A DNA stretch of 64,000 bases, taken from positions 4,381,876 through 4,445,875 of the forward strand of contig NC_051443.1 of NCBI RefSeq assembly GCF_001649575.2. Reading direction: 5' to 3'. Below are positions 36,636 through 47,900 of the stretch, one piece after another. The stretch's first letter is position 1; every line of letters starts with the position of its first letter. Below the pieces are notes generated by a model. It made no database searches, was not told where the DNA came from, and was given only the letters and a program-made list of their open reading frames with translations. Source of the stretch: Kryptolebias marmoratus. Taxonomy: Eukaryota; Chordata; Actinopteri; Cyprinodontiformes; Rivulidae. Both the position numbers and the translations under genes were made by a program.

Positions 36636-39600
36636 AAGGCCTGGGACCACCAAACTGTCATAAAACGCATCAGGGATGGCTTTGGCGAGCACATTCCAAA
36701 AGATGTCAGGTAAATCCCTTTATAACTTACTTTTTCTTTAAATTTATACCTAACATCACTATGCAATGAGAAATTTTAAAAACACAGTAAGTAATATCTA
36801 AATTTTAGCGAGTTATAGGCAAAAGCATTTTTGTTGGAATTTCTGTGATTCAATCATCAAACTCAGCTTAATCGTAAATTGACAAGTACACATGCCTACC
36901 CACTAACATAAGTGAAAAATAGTTGTGATACTCAGCGTAACTAGTTGTTTTTTGTCATGTTTTTCACAGCCTTCAGCTGCTTATGGCATGTGGCAATAAG
37001 TTGGTGTCTCCTAAGCTCCAGGAAGATCAGGAGCTGAATGGAATGCTAATTCATAAAGTTTATAAACCAAAGCCCTGTATGTGAGACCATCAAGAACACT
37101 TTTAGTAGGTTTTCTTTTTTACTTGTTCATGCTTATATTCCTGTTAAAAGTATGGAATGTCACAATTTATTTTTTCAAACACTTCTTAATGTTAGTGCTC
37201 TTTTTCATTTAAGTCTGACTCTGAAGACGAAAATGAAGCTACAAACAAACCTGTACGTATGTTCACCATTGATGACAAGAGTGACAATGATGTTGAATGT
37301 GTTGAAGTTGATGGTCCACAAGCAAGCATGGAAAGTCATGTTACCACAAGACCAGTTACAAGGTTTAGCAGTCGCTCTCAAAATCATCATGAAGGTGGCA
37401 TTCCATGCACCACCAGCAATAATGAAGGTGGCCATGACATCAACCCTGATCCTGCCAGATCTGTGAAAAGGCAGAAAGGAAAGCAAGAAGATGGCCATTC
37501 TTCCATGAGTGGTCATAACAAAAGCTGCCTTGAGAGAAGTAATGCAAACCCTGGCACAAGACCTCATGATGATGACTATTCTTCATATTTAACACTTGTC
37601 GCAGCTATCTTTGATGAATCTTCAGATGACGATGAAATAAACATGGCTTTAATTGCCAGTATGGAAAGTCAACTGTGAGTACCACACATACAATTTGAAA
37701 CAGAAAACATAAAGATAATTTGTACAATAATGTACATAGATAAAGTTAGAAGATAAAAGTAACATTATTGTCTACATATTTTGAATAAATTAGTTGATGA
37801 ATACAGTTCCTATAAAACATGGTTTGCTACGGATTTTTAATATTTCTATTTTGACTGTCTTTTTAGTACAGAAAATGTTCCTGTTCAGGAGATACTGCTA
37901 GATCTGTCAAGCAAAATTAACCCTCAGCACCAGTGCAAGTTCAACATAAATCGCTCTGCATTCTGGGAAGGAGCCTTGTGAGGTTTTCGACGAGCATCTT
38001 ATGACCCTAACTCCATGATCTATGTGAAGTTCTCAGATGACATGGGGAGGAATGAAGAAGGAGTTGATCTTGGTGGGCCACGAAGGGAGTTCTTGAGGTT
38101 GCTAATGGAGACCATTGCTATTTCCCCCATGTTTGAGGGAAAGCAAAACAACAGGAACTTGGCTCTTAACAGTGCTGGTAATTATTCCCATACAAGATCT
38201 CTCAGCCTTTTTAGGATGGTTTTGACATTATCCTTTAGCACATTTAATTTGTCATAAAACTTTGAAGTTTTTCTCTATTTAACATTTTATTTAATTTTTT
38301 TGTTTTGCAGCTCTAAGAGATGACTGGTACTACCTAGCTGGAAAAGCCATTGCAGTGAGCTTGGTGCACGGTGGTCCTCCACCAAAATTCTTCTCACCAA
38401 CACCTTTTTCTCTGCTTGTGTATGGTTCTGCTAAACCAGTTCTTGATGACATTGCAGATACAGAACTTCTAGAAAAAGTCAAAAAGGTCAGTTATATAAG
38501 TTAACTTAAAACATTTCAAATACATTTTGTATAAAAATGTCCTGAATAAAGGCAAGCTGTTACTTGCCAATGCCGCTGAGATGCAAAAATCTGTGCAATC
38601 ATCTCATCTAGTAAGTCCAAAGGTTTACTCTACTCCTGGTAGATTGTACCTTTGCAGCCTCAGCATCATCAGTAAATACATGTTCTATTTCTGTGCATCT
38701 ATGCTCATCACACATACATTCATGTAGTAGCACAGATGTTTATTTGAAATACAAAAGTGTACAGGTTTAATATAATATCAATTAATGTAGCCTTCTTTCA
38801 CACCAGTATGCTTTAAAAAATAAAAATAAAGTCTGAAAATTTGTTTTTAAAATCTAGTACTTACTTGGCTAGCCATTAGTTTAATCTGGAGGAAGTTTTC
38901 TTTCCAGTCTGTGCTCGATGACAGATTTCAATGATAATGTTCAAAACATTAATAGCTTTTTGAAAAAACATTGCTTCCAAAATGACTAGACTATCCTTGT
39001 AAGATAAGAATGTTAAAAATATTCATATTTTAGAATCTGCCTAATGTCACGACTATATTAAGATGGTCCGTCAAATTTGCAGATTGTTTCACTGCTTTCA
39101 GGTTGTCAGTAATTATTTGTGTTATTGTGTAAATATGAGTCTGGAAACATTTCACCACTGCTGTGCTATTAAATTTGCTTTTCAAATGTTTTATTTTATT
39201 CAGCCCAATATGCATACTGCTGTTGCCCTTTTTACAGTTTTTGTTGTTTGAAATCAACCACAATACAACAAATGTAGACAACAAAATGCATATTCCTTAA
39301 TTTTCACTTTTTAGAACTGTGTATTTCAACTACAAGGAGCCCATCACCACACTTCATGTAATTTTCTGTTTCTACATATACATTACAAGACTAAACAATA
39401 ACTAGTAAACTATGTGACTGACTTACTAACAAACATTTGCTGCTCCTCATGATGCTAGGTATGTGAAAGTACTACCCTTGAGGACCTTGAAAAGTCAGAG
39501 GCACCTCTGCTTGACTACTTGGCCAATGCTGGATGTCTAAGGCCTATGCAGTCAATAAGAGACAGGGATCTGCTGGTGCATGACATTGTCATGTTTCAGG

Positions 39601-40550
39601 TTATCCACAGAGTTCAAGGTCCTTTCCACAAGTATTATTATAGCTGTTTATAGACAGGTTAACCAAACAGGGCTATGGGTTGCATGCATCAATCTCATAA
39701 ATTAATAACTATACATATGTATATGTTTGTGATTGTGTTTCAAAGTCAGAAAACCAAACTGTATTTTAAAGGTATTTACAACCCCAGGCTAAACTCTCAA
39801 ATGTATATTCTTTGTTCTTTTTACAGATTCTGTGAAGGACTGAAAACACTTGGAGTTCTTGAGAAAATGCAAAGACATCCAGACAGCTTTCGCCCCCTGT
39901 TCTGCTATGAGCCCTGCAGATTGAGTGCTGACCAGATGGACAATCTCTTCAGCATTCGTCTTTCTCCAGAAGGGAGCAACAAGAGAGCTGCAGAGGAGAA
40001 AGTTGTTACATTTTGGAGAGATTATCTCCAGGATGCAGAAGGTAGATGTTTAAAAAAACAGTGAAATGATGTTTATAATTTTGGTTTGCTAAATTTTATA
40101 GCAAAACAAACTGTACACTAAAAATATATCTAAGACCTACTTCTTGGACAGTACCTTGAGATAAATGAGACAGCCTGATTACTGATGTAACTTGTTCAGT
40201 GTTTCATTAATACACTTTAATAAGATATTTGACTTTTGTTGTGCCAACTGACATTTTTTTCTTTTGTCTCTTTTTTTTTGTCTGTTTTGGAAGAAGAAGA
40301 TGAAGAAGGTCCAAACAAACTCCAGAAGATACTGGCATTTGCAACAGCAGCATCTGAGGTGCCACCAATTGGGTTTTCCCCAACTCCTTCTGTCCAGTTT
40401 ATCCTTAAAGATGATGACTTCTCGTCAGTGTTCCCAATGGCCAACACATGTATTAACTGCATCAAACTACCACTTCATACATCATACCAGGTGTTCAAAG
40501 AAAAGTTTGACTTTGCATTAGGAAATACTTACGGATTTGGCAGGGCATAA
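36636..40550 (+). pseudogene. HECT-type E3 ubiquitin ligase-like gene of the transposon (broken)
   Basis: Exons inferred from splice sites and frame: 36636-36709, 36970 to about 37080, 37214-37674, 37867-38177, 38311-38486, 39459-39631, 39827-40041 and 40294-40550 (stop TAA). The third exon ends with acidic DDDEINMALIASMES, which fits a ubiquitin-interacting motif. Later exons form a HECT domain: VKFSDDMGRNEEGVDLGGPR with REFLRLL following, DDWYYLAGKAIAVSL, FCEGLKTLGVLEKM, and near the C-terminus NTCINCIKLPLHTSY, whose Cys (codon 40449-40451) is in the position of the catalytic thioester Cys. An in-frame TGA at 37979-37981 (CGA to TGA type) truncates it before the HECT core, and exons 2-3 do not join in frame. 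The start lies in or before the gap. It resembles G2E3-like HECT proteins annotated in many fish. Confidence 0.82.
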
Positions 40551-40669
40551 ATATATTATGTGCTGTAAGTATTTCAGTTCATATTTTCCTCATGTTGTAG
40601 ACAGTTTCAGAAAATGGTTTTAAATCAGTTGTCAGAATTATTAATGCCCACTGTTAAAGGCAGAGTAAT

Positions 40670-41850
40670 GATGTTTTCGTCTGTACCTTTATCAAAATAT
40701 CTTATGAACCAGTGGAGGGATTTGTACGAAAAAGGATTAGGGCCACTGAAAAGAAAAAATGAATTCTGACTTTAATCTCAAATGTCTGAAATAAAAACTC
40801 GGAATTCAGTCTATTTTCTCAGAATTAGGAAAAAGTCATAATTCTGATATTAAAGTCAGAATTGTTTTTTTTTTTTCCAGTGGCCCTAATCCTCTTTCGA
40901 AGATTTGAATGAAACTTTTAAATAATACATTTTGGAAGAACATCTATATCTTATTTACTTTTTGAGTCAGGCCCATTTAAGATGGCCACACTTGCTGGCA
41001 TGGCTGGATGTGCTAAGCAGCCTTAAATGACTCAACACTTTTTGCAGGTATGAAAACAAAATTTGGTGTGGTGATATGTAAGACTAATCCCCAACATCTA
41101 TTCAAAGCATTAACTGAAAGAGCAAGATCTGTTCTCAATACTTTGCAATCAACAATTTGAGTCAATTTTGTTAGCAAAATATCTCATGAACCAGTTGCAT
41201 GAAATTTAATCAAACCTGAGAAAAATTATCATGTAGAACTGCAACTGAATTAAGTTGAGTCAACCCAATTCAAAATAGCTGCCACAGTCATATCTCACGA
41301 TGTGTGACAATGTCAGGAGTATGTATTGAGGATGACTAGTGACTACCATATAAACTTCAATATCTGCAATTTTGCTTAGATTATAGCCATTGTTATTAAA
41401 GATAAATTAGCTATGGCTGCAATCTTGATTTGTGTTGACTGCAACCTACAATAAGTTGTAGATGTGTATGCAGTGATTCAATTCAGGGTGTTTTATTGAA
41501 ATTGGTTTGGTAATTTGAGATACATTTTTTTCTATTTAAAAAAAAAAAAATCTTTAAAACAGACGTTTTAGGTAAAGATGTTAGTCAGTTAGTGCTCTGA
41601 ATATATTTTGAGGATTAGTCTTACATATTAACACACCAAATTTAGTTTTCATATCTGAAAAAAGGCTGTTTAGCACGTACAGCCCTTCCAGCAAGTGTGG
41701 CCATTTTAAATAATCTTTAAAAAATAAATAAGATATACTTTATTCTTCCAAAACTGAATTTCTAAGAGTTTCATTCAAATCTGTCCACTGGTCCATAAGA
41801 TATTTTGCTAAAGGTACAGACAGAAAAATACGCTTTAACTGACCCAAAAT
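40670..41850. repeat. Spacer of convergent genes: inverted copies of the dispersed repeat
   Basis: Forward copies (aaatatcttatgaaccagtg at 40696; tagcaaaatatctcatgaacc at 41173) face reverse copies (41400-41840, ending near ccactggtccataagatatt). Blocks such as acacttgctggca (40987) and its complement near 41690, and gtaagactaatcc (41080) and ggattagtcttac (41613), pair as an imperfect inverted repeat. It separates the 3' ends of the two transposon genes. Confidence 0.65.
40733..40893. mobile_element. Small MITE in the spacer
   Basis: 161 bp with inverted ends AGGATTAGGGCCACTG and CAGTGGCCCTAATCCT. The interior is made of gaattctgac- and aaagtcagaat-type motifs. It interrupts a forward copy of the dispersed repeat. 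No clear target duplication was found. Confidence 0.75.
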
Positions 41851-42069
41851 TATTTGGTTTTATATTTTGAAAGTCTTAAAAGTCATAAAAGTAGAAGCTG
41901 TGGTGTTCATACCAGCTGTTTGGTCTAGTCTTAATCAAATATTAGCCAGCTAAGAGGCAAAGTTACTTGTAATGGCTCACCTAGTTCAAATTCTGCTTTT
42001 CTGTTCTTAAAAAAATTGCAAACTTTTACATTGAAACTCATTTATTTTATTATTTGGTCAATAAGACAT

Positions 42070-44310
42070 TCATTGCAGAGAAAGCACAAGAGAAAAGAAA
42101 ATATCTATTCCATGGTTCCCATCATTTTCTAATGGGTTGACTTGGTGGATACGGTTCAGTGTGGTCTCATTAATGGCTAAATCAATATCTGGAACTACAA
42201 TATTATTATTGGTTGGAGTCTCAGGGAATGGTCTTTGTTCAACAATGCCATAATAGTTACTAAAAATGTCATTTATAACTGGCTGGATTCCAATGTTATT
42301 TATGACACCTGTGTGCCACAGCTGTAGAGGTGTTTGGCTCCTTTGTGTAGAGAGACCATGGTTGTTCCATTGATTAATAAATTCTGTTACTGACTGTTCA
42401 ATTCTTGGCAAATAAACATAATGCAGACAGAAAAGATGTTGTTCATTCAACGAATCAAGTATGCCGTGTTCTTCCATAAAGTTAAAAATGTGTATGAAGT
42501 GTCTCAAAACAACTCTATTGAGTTCAGCCCAGAGTCTCTCGATTCTTTGGTTGTGTACTGAAACACCAGTGATCACACTGTTTAATCCTCTTCTTTCCAA
42601 CATAAACCGGGCAACTTGTACATTTTCCATACCATGATCACATCTGACTCTTAAAGGCAATCCAAAGTTCTCTACACCTTCCAAAAACAAGGACAAGACA
42701 CTTGAGGCTATTATTTGATAGGCATCGTAAATAGATAATAGTCCGGCTGAAACCATCCACACAGCCATGCAGAACCATTGTCCACCTAACCAGTTTATGG
42801 TTGCCGTGAAAATGCCTGTGAGGAAATAAAGACCATAGTCATTTATCTTTTATTAATACTAACAAATGTGTGTGTGTGTGTATGTGTATGTATATATATA
42901 AGGGTGCAATAATATATGTATCTGTCAATATCTGTACAATACATGTATCTGTATTGAATCGTTCAATACACACAATGTATCGAACAATACAGATTTTTTA
43001 AAATTTATTTTACCAGCTTGTCTTCTGAAGATGCACTGTGTTGAAGGCTCAGTGGATCTGTGTTCGACTACTCCACCTAGGCTGCAATGTTGAGCGCAGA
43101 TCCACTGAGAAACGTGCTGTTTCAGCAACATTTAATTTAAAAATGTGTACGTTTGCGGTTAGGCAAATGTTCATTATTTAATAAGCACTGTACTGAACGG
43201 TTTGAAACATATTTATTGTTGCACCCCTATTATATACATATGAAATTAGAGAGTTTAGGTTTCTAAGCAACTTGAATGTTTATTTGTCAGCTGTCTATAG
43301 GTGATACATGCTTACCATAATTGATTGGGGCCCTGAACACAGTAAGTCCTTCGATGTATTGCATGGCGTCGTCTTAATGACCTGGCAATGAGGTAAACTT
43401 GGCACAGGCTCTGTCTGACTCGCCAACGCTGAATTCTTATTCCACGTGATCTGAGGCTACCAAGTATATATGTTTCACCTGCATTGGGAGTATTCCGAAG
43501 TATGCTGGTGACTATACTGTCCAGCTCTTCATTAGATAGTAATGCATATGATAATGTCTCAATTCCAAGAGTTTGTCTGTGTCTGTATAACGTTCTTGAA
43601 CTAATTCCAAAGCATGATGCAATCCTCTGCCATGTCATCCCAATGGATACACAATGTGCAATCTGTTCAGCTTCAATTACATATCTGGGACGTCCAGGGT
43701 GTCCATTTAATGTTGTTGGGGGTGTGAAAAAAGTAGTCACATCAGTGGATCCTTGCCTGGTTGAATATTCAATTAGCAAATTTTGAAAACACATATAAAG
43801 AGATTCAAGTATGTTAATGACATATCTATTGGAAGGATCATATCTTGACACAGCAGCAATAAATGCTGAAACTGTTCGTGAATGGTCATCAAGCTGTCTA
43901 TAAAGCCTCGTCTGGATGACAGCGTTTAACTCCTCTCTTTGAAGCGACTCAATGCATTGTAAGGCACTTCTAAAAAAACTTGCAACAACTTCTTCGTTGT
44001 TTTTAACATGTTGGGAAAAAAACTGAACATGAAAAACACAGAGGAAAAAAATAATGTTCATGATTTTGTAAGTCAACGTTTTCTCCTGAGAGCGACAGAA
44101 ATGTGACACGGCTGCCAGGAAGGAAACAGAGATGCTAAGCGCGAGTCCAGCGTGTCCCCATCTGGAGCTGGAGCTGTAGCGGTTAGCTGCTGCCCACCTG
44201 TTGCCGCCGAGTGGGACACGGTTCTGATCGTCTCTACCAAGGCTAAAATGTTTTGTAGCAATGCTGCTGCTTCTACAAGGCTCCCCGCAGGCTGTTGAGC
44301 AGACATCCGT
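42070..44310 (-). pseudogene. DDE integrase/transposase gene of the transposon (broken)
   Basis: On the - strand, a first exon begins at ATG 44306 (MSAQQPAGSLVEAAALLQ) and ends near 44070. A second, 44022-43316, contains two helix-turn-helix-like regions (MTWQRIASCFGISSRTLYRH; ILGSLRSRGIRIQRWRVR). A third, 42815-42070, is an rve-type integrase core joined in phase (43316 GT..AG 42816). Core landmarks are [15 protein letters not shown] (second Asp, codon 42637-42639) and [13 protein letters not shown] (Glu, 42538-42540), 32 residues apart. The first catalytic Asp is expected in WHxDGNHK but here reads WHFHGNHK (His, 42806-42808). A frameshift lies at about 42706-42716. Both lesions should inactivate it. 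The first-exon donor is unresolved. Confidence 0.8.
42901..43228. mobile_element. MITE in the transposase intron (hAT-like)
   Basis: Inverted ends agggtgcaataata and ttattgttgcacccct enclose 328 bp with no coding capacity. Flanks TATATATA and ATTATATA are a possible imperfect 8-bp duplication, as in hAT elements, but lie in TA-rich sequence. It sits inside the intron 42816-43315, so splicing need not be affected. Confidence 0.6.
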
Positions 44311-44437
44311 GTGTTGAAAAAATGCGCGCTTAAAACACCAACTTCCGTTTCCTGTCAGATCTCCTTCCTTCCTTTTCATGTGAAACACCTTCCGTTTCAG
44401 ACGAGATTTCACGTGTGTGTATGAGAGCTTTTCATAT

Positions 44438-44508
44438 GTGTGTATGAGAGCTTTTCATATGTGTGTATGAACGGTATTTCAGAATTATGTCTTACCTGGC
44501 CTCCCATA
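44438..44508. repeat. Right terminal inverted repeat
   Basis: Exact complement of 36408-36478. On its inner side at 44411-44470 the motif gtgtgtatgagagcttttca is repeated, giving a short subterminal array. Directly abuts the target duplication at 44509-44514. Confidence 0.93.
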
Positions 44509-44514
44509 GTCCAG

Positions 44515-44960
44515 AGCGACTGGTCGGCTTTAACGGGAGCAGCGCGGTCTGACGCGGAGGGGCGGAGGTATCCGCCCCGCCTCTCCGCCCCGCCTCTCCG
44601 CCCCGCTCATTACCGATGCGGCCACCCAGAGCTCACACAGAGGCGGCGGAGCTCCGAGCTTCTGCCGCCCCGATCAGAGAGCTGCGGGACTCCGGACCGG
44701 AGATACGCGGCGGAACGCTCCTCTCCGGGATTCTGACAGCTTTCCTCTTGAGTTTCATGCACCGGCTGAAGGGCGCCGTGTGATAGTTTGTGGACTTTTT
44801 GCGGATTCGCATTTGGAGATGTTTCAGACCAAGTAGAGAACTGGGACCAAGCTGGTTCTCCGTCTTCCCGGGGGACGCTGATTCTGGATTACATTTTGAA
44901 CCAACACTTCGCCTTTCTCTGTGGACTACCGCACACCCGAGAGGACTGGCTGTGTCTCTA
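44515..44960 (+). promoter_or_regulatory. CpG-rich promoter and 5' UTR region of znf703
   Basis: GC content and CpG density jump immediately after the transposon. At 44570-44606 a 13-14-bp unit, ccgccccgcctct, is repeated in tandem, providing clustered GC-box (Sp/KLF-type) sites. No TATA box is evident, as usual for CpG-island promoters. The transcription start is not determined. The region is only about 450 bp long before the transposon end, so upstream promoter elements may have been displaced. Confidence 0.65.
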
Positions 44961-47900
44961 ATGAAATATCTCTCTTCCGAATCAGCCGCGTATCGAATTA
45001 GCGAGCGGATTAGCGTTACCACCGACTCCAGAACCCGTCCCCCCGGTGCCGCGGTCTCTTTGCTGACCCCTCTGGACCCAGTTCGGCAGGCAAAGCGGCT
45101 CCCCGTCCGAGTTCTCAAGATGTTGACCGCGCACACCGGACACTTGCTCCACCCGGAATATTTACAGCCCCTCACGTCCGCACCAGTTAGCATCGAGGTA
45201 TTTGTTTATGGACTTTTTACGCTTTGATTATAAACAGCGGGCTGCTTTGATCTGCGGCAGAAACGAAGACATGAAAAAGATCAAACGGCGTGCAATCTTT
45301 GAAGATGAAGGGTTAGCTTTCTTGTTTCATGTCAGAGGTATTGTCTTTGTCCCAGGGTGACACAAGTCAAAGTTTGACCGAAGATTGCAGAACAGGTCAG
45401 GCTTTTTCGCTCAAGTTACACAAAAAGTCAAAAGAATTAAGAACTAAATTTAAGCTTAAATTAATTAGCAGGCTTTTGTTGTTGTTGTTGATGGAGGGGA
45501 CTTTTTTTTCCAAAGTAGTTTTACAAAAATTATATTGAAATGATTATTAGGACAAATCCTCTTTAAGCGTGAACTCGTCATCATAAATCTACAGTACCAG
45601 AGATGAAGTCTGGACAAAAACTGAACTAAAACCTAAAGAGCAGATGATGTGCGCAATATGCTTTTTTATTATTATTGTTTTAACTCTGGTTTTTGAAAAG
45701 GTTCTGCTGTTTCTCCTCTGTTTTTTTGTCTTCAGCAGCGCAGGGGAAATGTTTTTACCACTGTATTTTTGGCCATTCTGTTTGTTAGCAAAATATCTCA
45801 TAAATCACTGGATGGAGTTTATTGAAACTTTCAAAAAGTAATCATTGGATGGACATCTATAATTGACTGACCTTTGAAGTCAACCTAATTCAAGATGTCC
45901 GCCACACCAGATCACTCTTTGCAAACATGAAAATTACTATAACCCACCCAGGTTTAAAGATATTGAGCTAAAATGTTTTATTTCAATGACCGAGTCTGAT
46001 CCCCATCGCATATTCTGAGCACTAACTGGTCGTACGAGACCTGTGTTTTAAACTTTCCATTAATTATTAGGAGTTGTGTCTGTCTGTTAGCAAAATATCC
46101 CTTAAACCACAGAACAAATTTTAATGAAACTTATAGACAGTAATCATTGGGTTGACATATATAATTGATTACCTTTTTGGGTCAACTCGATTTAAGATGT
46201 GTGTCACAGCCAAATGACTGTAAAAAACACAAAAAATGACTAACTAAGCCATTTTTTTTTACAGATTTTGAGCTAAAATCTGGTGTAGTAATAGCTGATT
46301 ATCATCTCTAACACATATGTCAAGCTCAACAGATTGCATGACCTTTTTGAATAAAACCTTGGCATTACTGTTGGAGTCACCACTGTTTGTCTGTTAGCAA
46401 AATATCTGATAACCCACTGGAAGGATTTCAGTGAAACTCTAAGAAAGTAATTAATGGCTCTACATCTACAACTGATTACCTTTTGGAGTCAACACAATTT
46501 CAGACAACTGCTACATTTCATAACGTAAGATGATCGTAGTCTAAAACACTGGCTTAAAAGGGCTGCAGGCATTTCTTTAAGAAATGCTAGGTCTTTTCTC
46601 TCACTTTTTTTTTTTAACAAATCAGTAAGTTAATATGTGTAACCACGAATGCCCACAGATTAGAGAGCTCAAAATTAACCCAAATCTCTTGCTCTGTTAT
46701 AGCTGGATGCTAAGAAGAGTCCACTGGCTTTGTTGGCTCAGACCTGCTCTCAGATTGGTAAACCGGACCCTCCATCTTCTTCCAAGCTGGGCTCGTCCTG
46801 CAGTCAAGGTGACAAGGAGTCCAGCAATCGTTCGTCCTCTTCCAGCCTAAAGCTAGGGGAGCACCGCCCCTCCCTGGAGGACAAATCCAGCTTCAAACCC
46901 TACAACAAAGGCAGCGGAGACTCTCGCAGAGATGGAGTCACCAGCAGCAGCTCCAGCGGGGAGAAAGTTGGGTTCAGGGCACCCAGCAGCAATAACGCTA
47001 CCACGAATGCAAACTCGAGCAGTGGGCAGCAGCCCTACCCACCCCACCCTGCCTCGCCCGGCTCCAGAGTCAGCAGCTCCCCTTCAGGGCACACTCAGCA
47101 GCAGCAACATCACAAACGGAGCCAGTCTCCTAGGGGACAGTCCATCTCGCAGTCCCACACTTCCACCAGTGAACCCACATGTGAGCAGAGCAGTCCTGTC
47201 AGCAATAATAATGTTACCAATCCGAAAAAAGAGGCCGATTTAACCAAGGCCAGCTCTGACGGCGCGCACCACGCCAACTCCCGCCATGTTCGTGCTACGA
47301 CCAACTGTAGCAACAGCAGCTCTGACGGTGGCTCCAACCACGACGACGGGAAAGCAGAGACTGTCCAGCCGAGCCTCGGACCTGGACATATTACACCAAT
47401 TTCTCCCTATAAGAGCCAGTCGCTCTTTCCCCTTCCCTCCTCTAACATGGGCTACCACGGATCTGTCATGGCGGGGTACGCAGGCTACCCATCGCAGTTT
47501 GTCCCAGGACTGGACCCATCCAAATCAAGCCTCAGCATGAGCAGCATGGGAGGAAAGCACCCGAGCTCCAGCCCTCTCACCGGCGCCTCCCCTCCTTCTT
47601 TCATGCAGGGTTTATGCAGGGACCCTTACTGCCTCAGCTATCCGGGTGTGTCCCACCTCGGTGGAAGCAACTGCAACTCCTGCATCCACGACCCTTCACC
47701 CACCCTGAAGCCAAGTTTCCCCCTGGTGTACCCCTCCCATCCACTTCATCCCCTGTCATCCAGTGTGTCCCCCTCTCTCTCTCATCCACTCTACACGTAT
47801 GGTTTCATGCTCCCCAATGACCCCCTCCCCCACGCCTGCAATTGGGTGTCAGCCGGAGGGCCGTGTGACAAGCGTTTTGCCACCTCAGATGAACTCCTGG

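Larger units (their letters stand above)
36408..44508. mobile_element. 8.1-kb DNA transposon with HECT-ligase and DDE-integrase genes
   Basis: The element is bounded by 71-bp inverted repeats identical at both ends (36408-36478 and 44438-44508, starting TATGGGAGGCCAGGTAAG). The perfect 6-bp direct repeat GTCCAG flanks it (36402-36407 and 44509-44514). It carries two convergent spliced genes: a HECT-like protein on + and an integrase-fold transposase on -. Between the genes' 3' ends lies a repeat-rich spacer, and a MITE sits in the transposase intron. The enzyme type and 6-bp duplication recall the eukaryotic integrase-like transposon groups (Ginger, IS3EU and relatives), but the exact superfamily is from memory and unchecked. 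Confidence 0.9.

Noticed and set aside
37152..37466. 104-codon open frame overlapping the HECT gene's third exon
   Set aside because: The alternative frame at 37214-37674 contains the acidic/UIM-like segment, is longer and splices in phase with the HECT exons.
44790..44960. Upstream extension of znf703 exon 1 reading frame
   Set aside because: The frame is open back to a TTG at 44790, but there is no ATG before 44961 and the extra residues do not resemble the family. Treated as 5' UTR.
44633..45193. 186-codon open frame antisense to znf703 exon 1
   Set aside because: It mirrors the GC-rich coding exon on the other strand and has no recognisable protein content.
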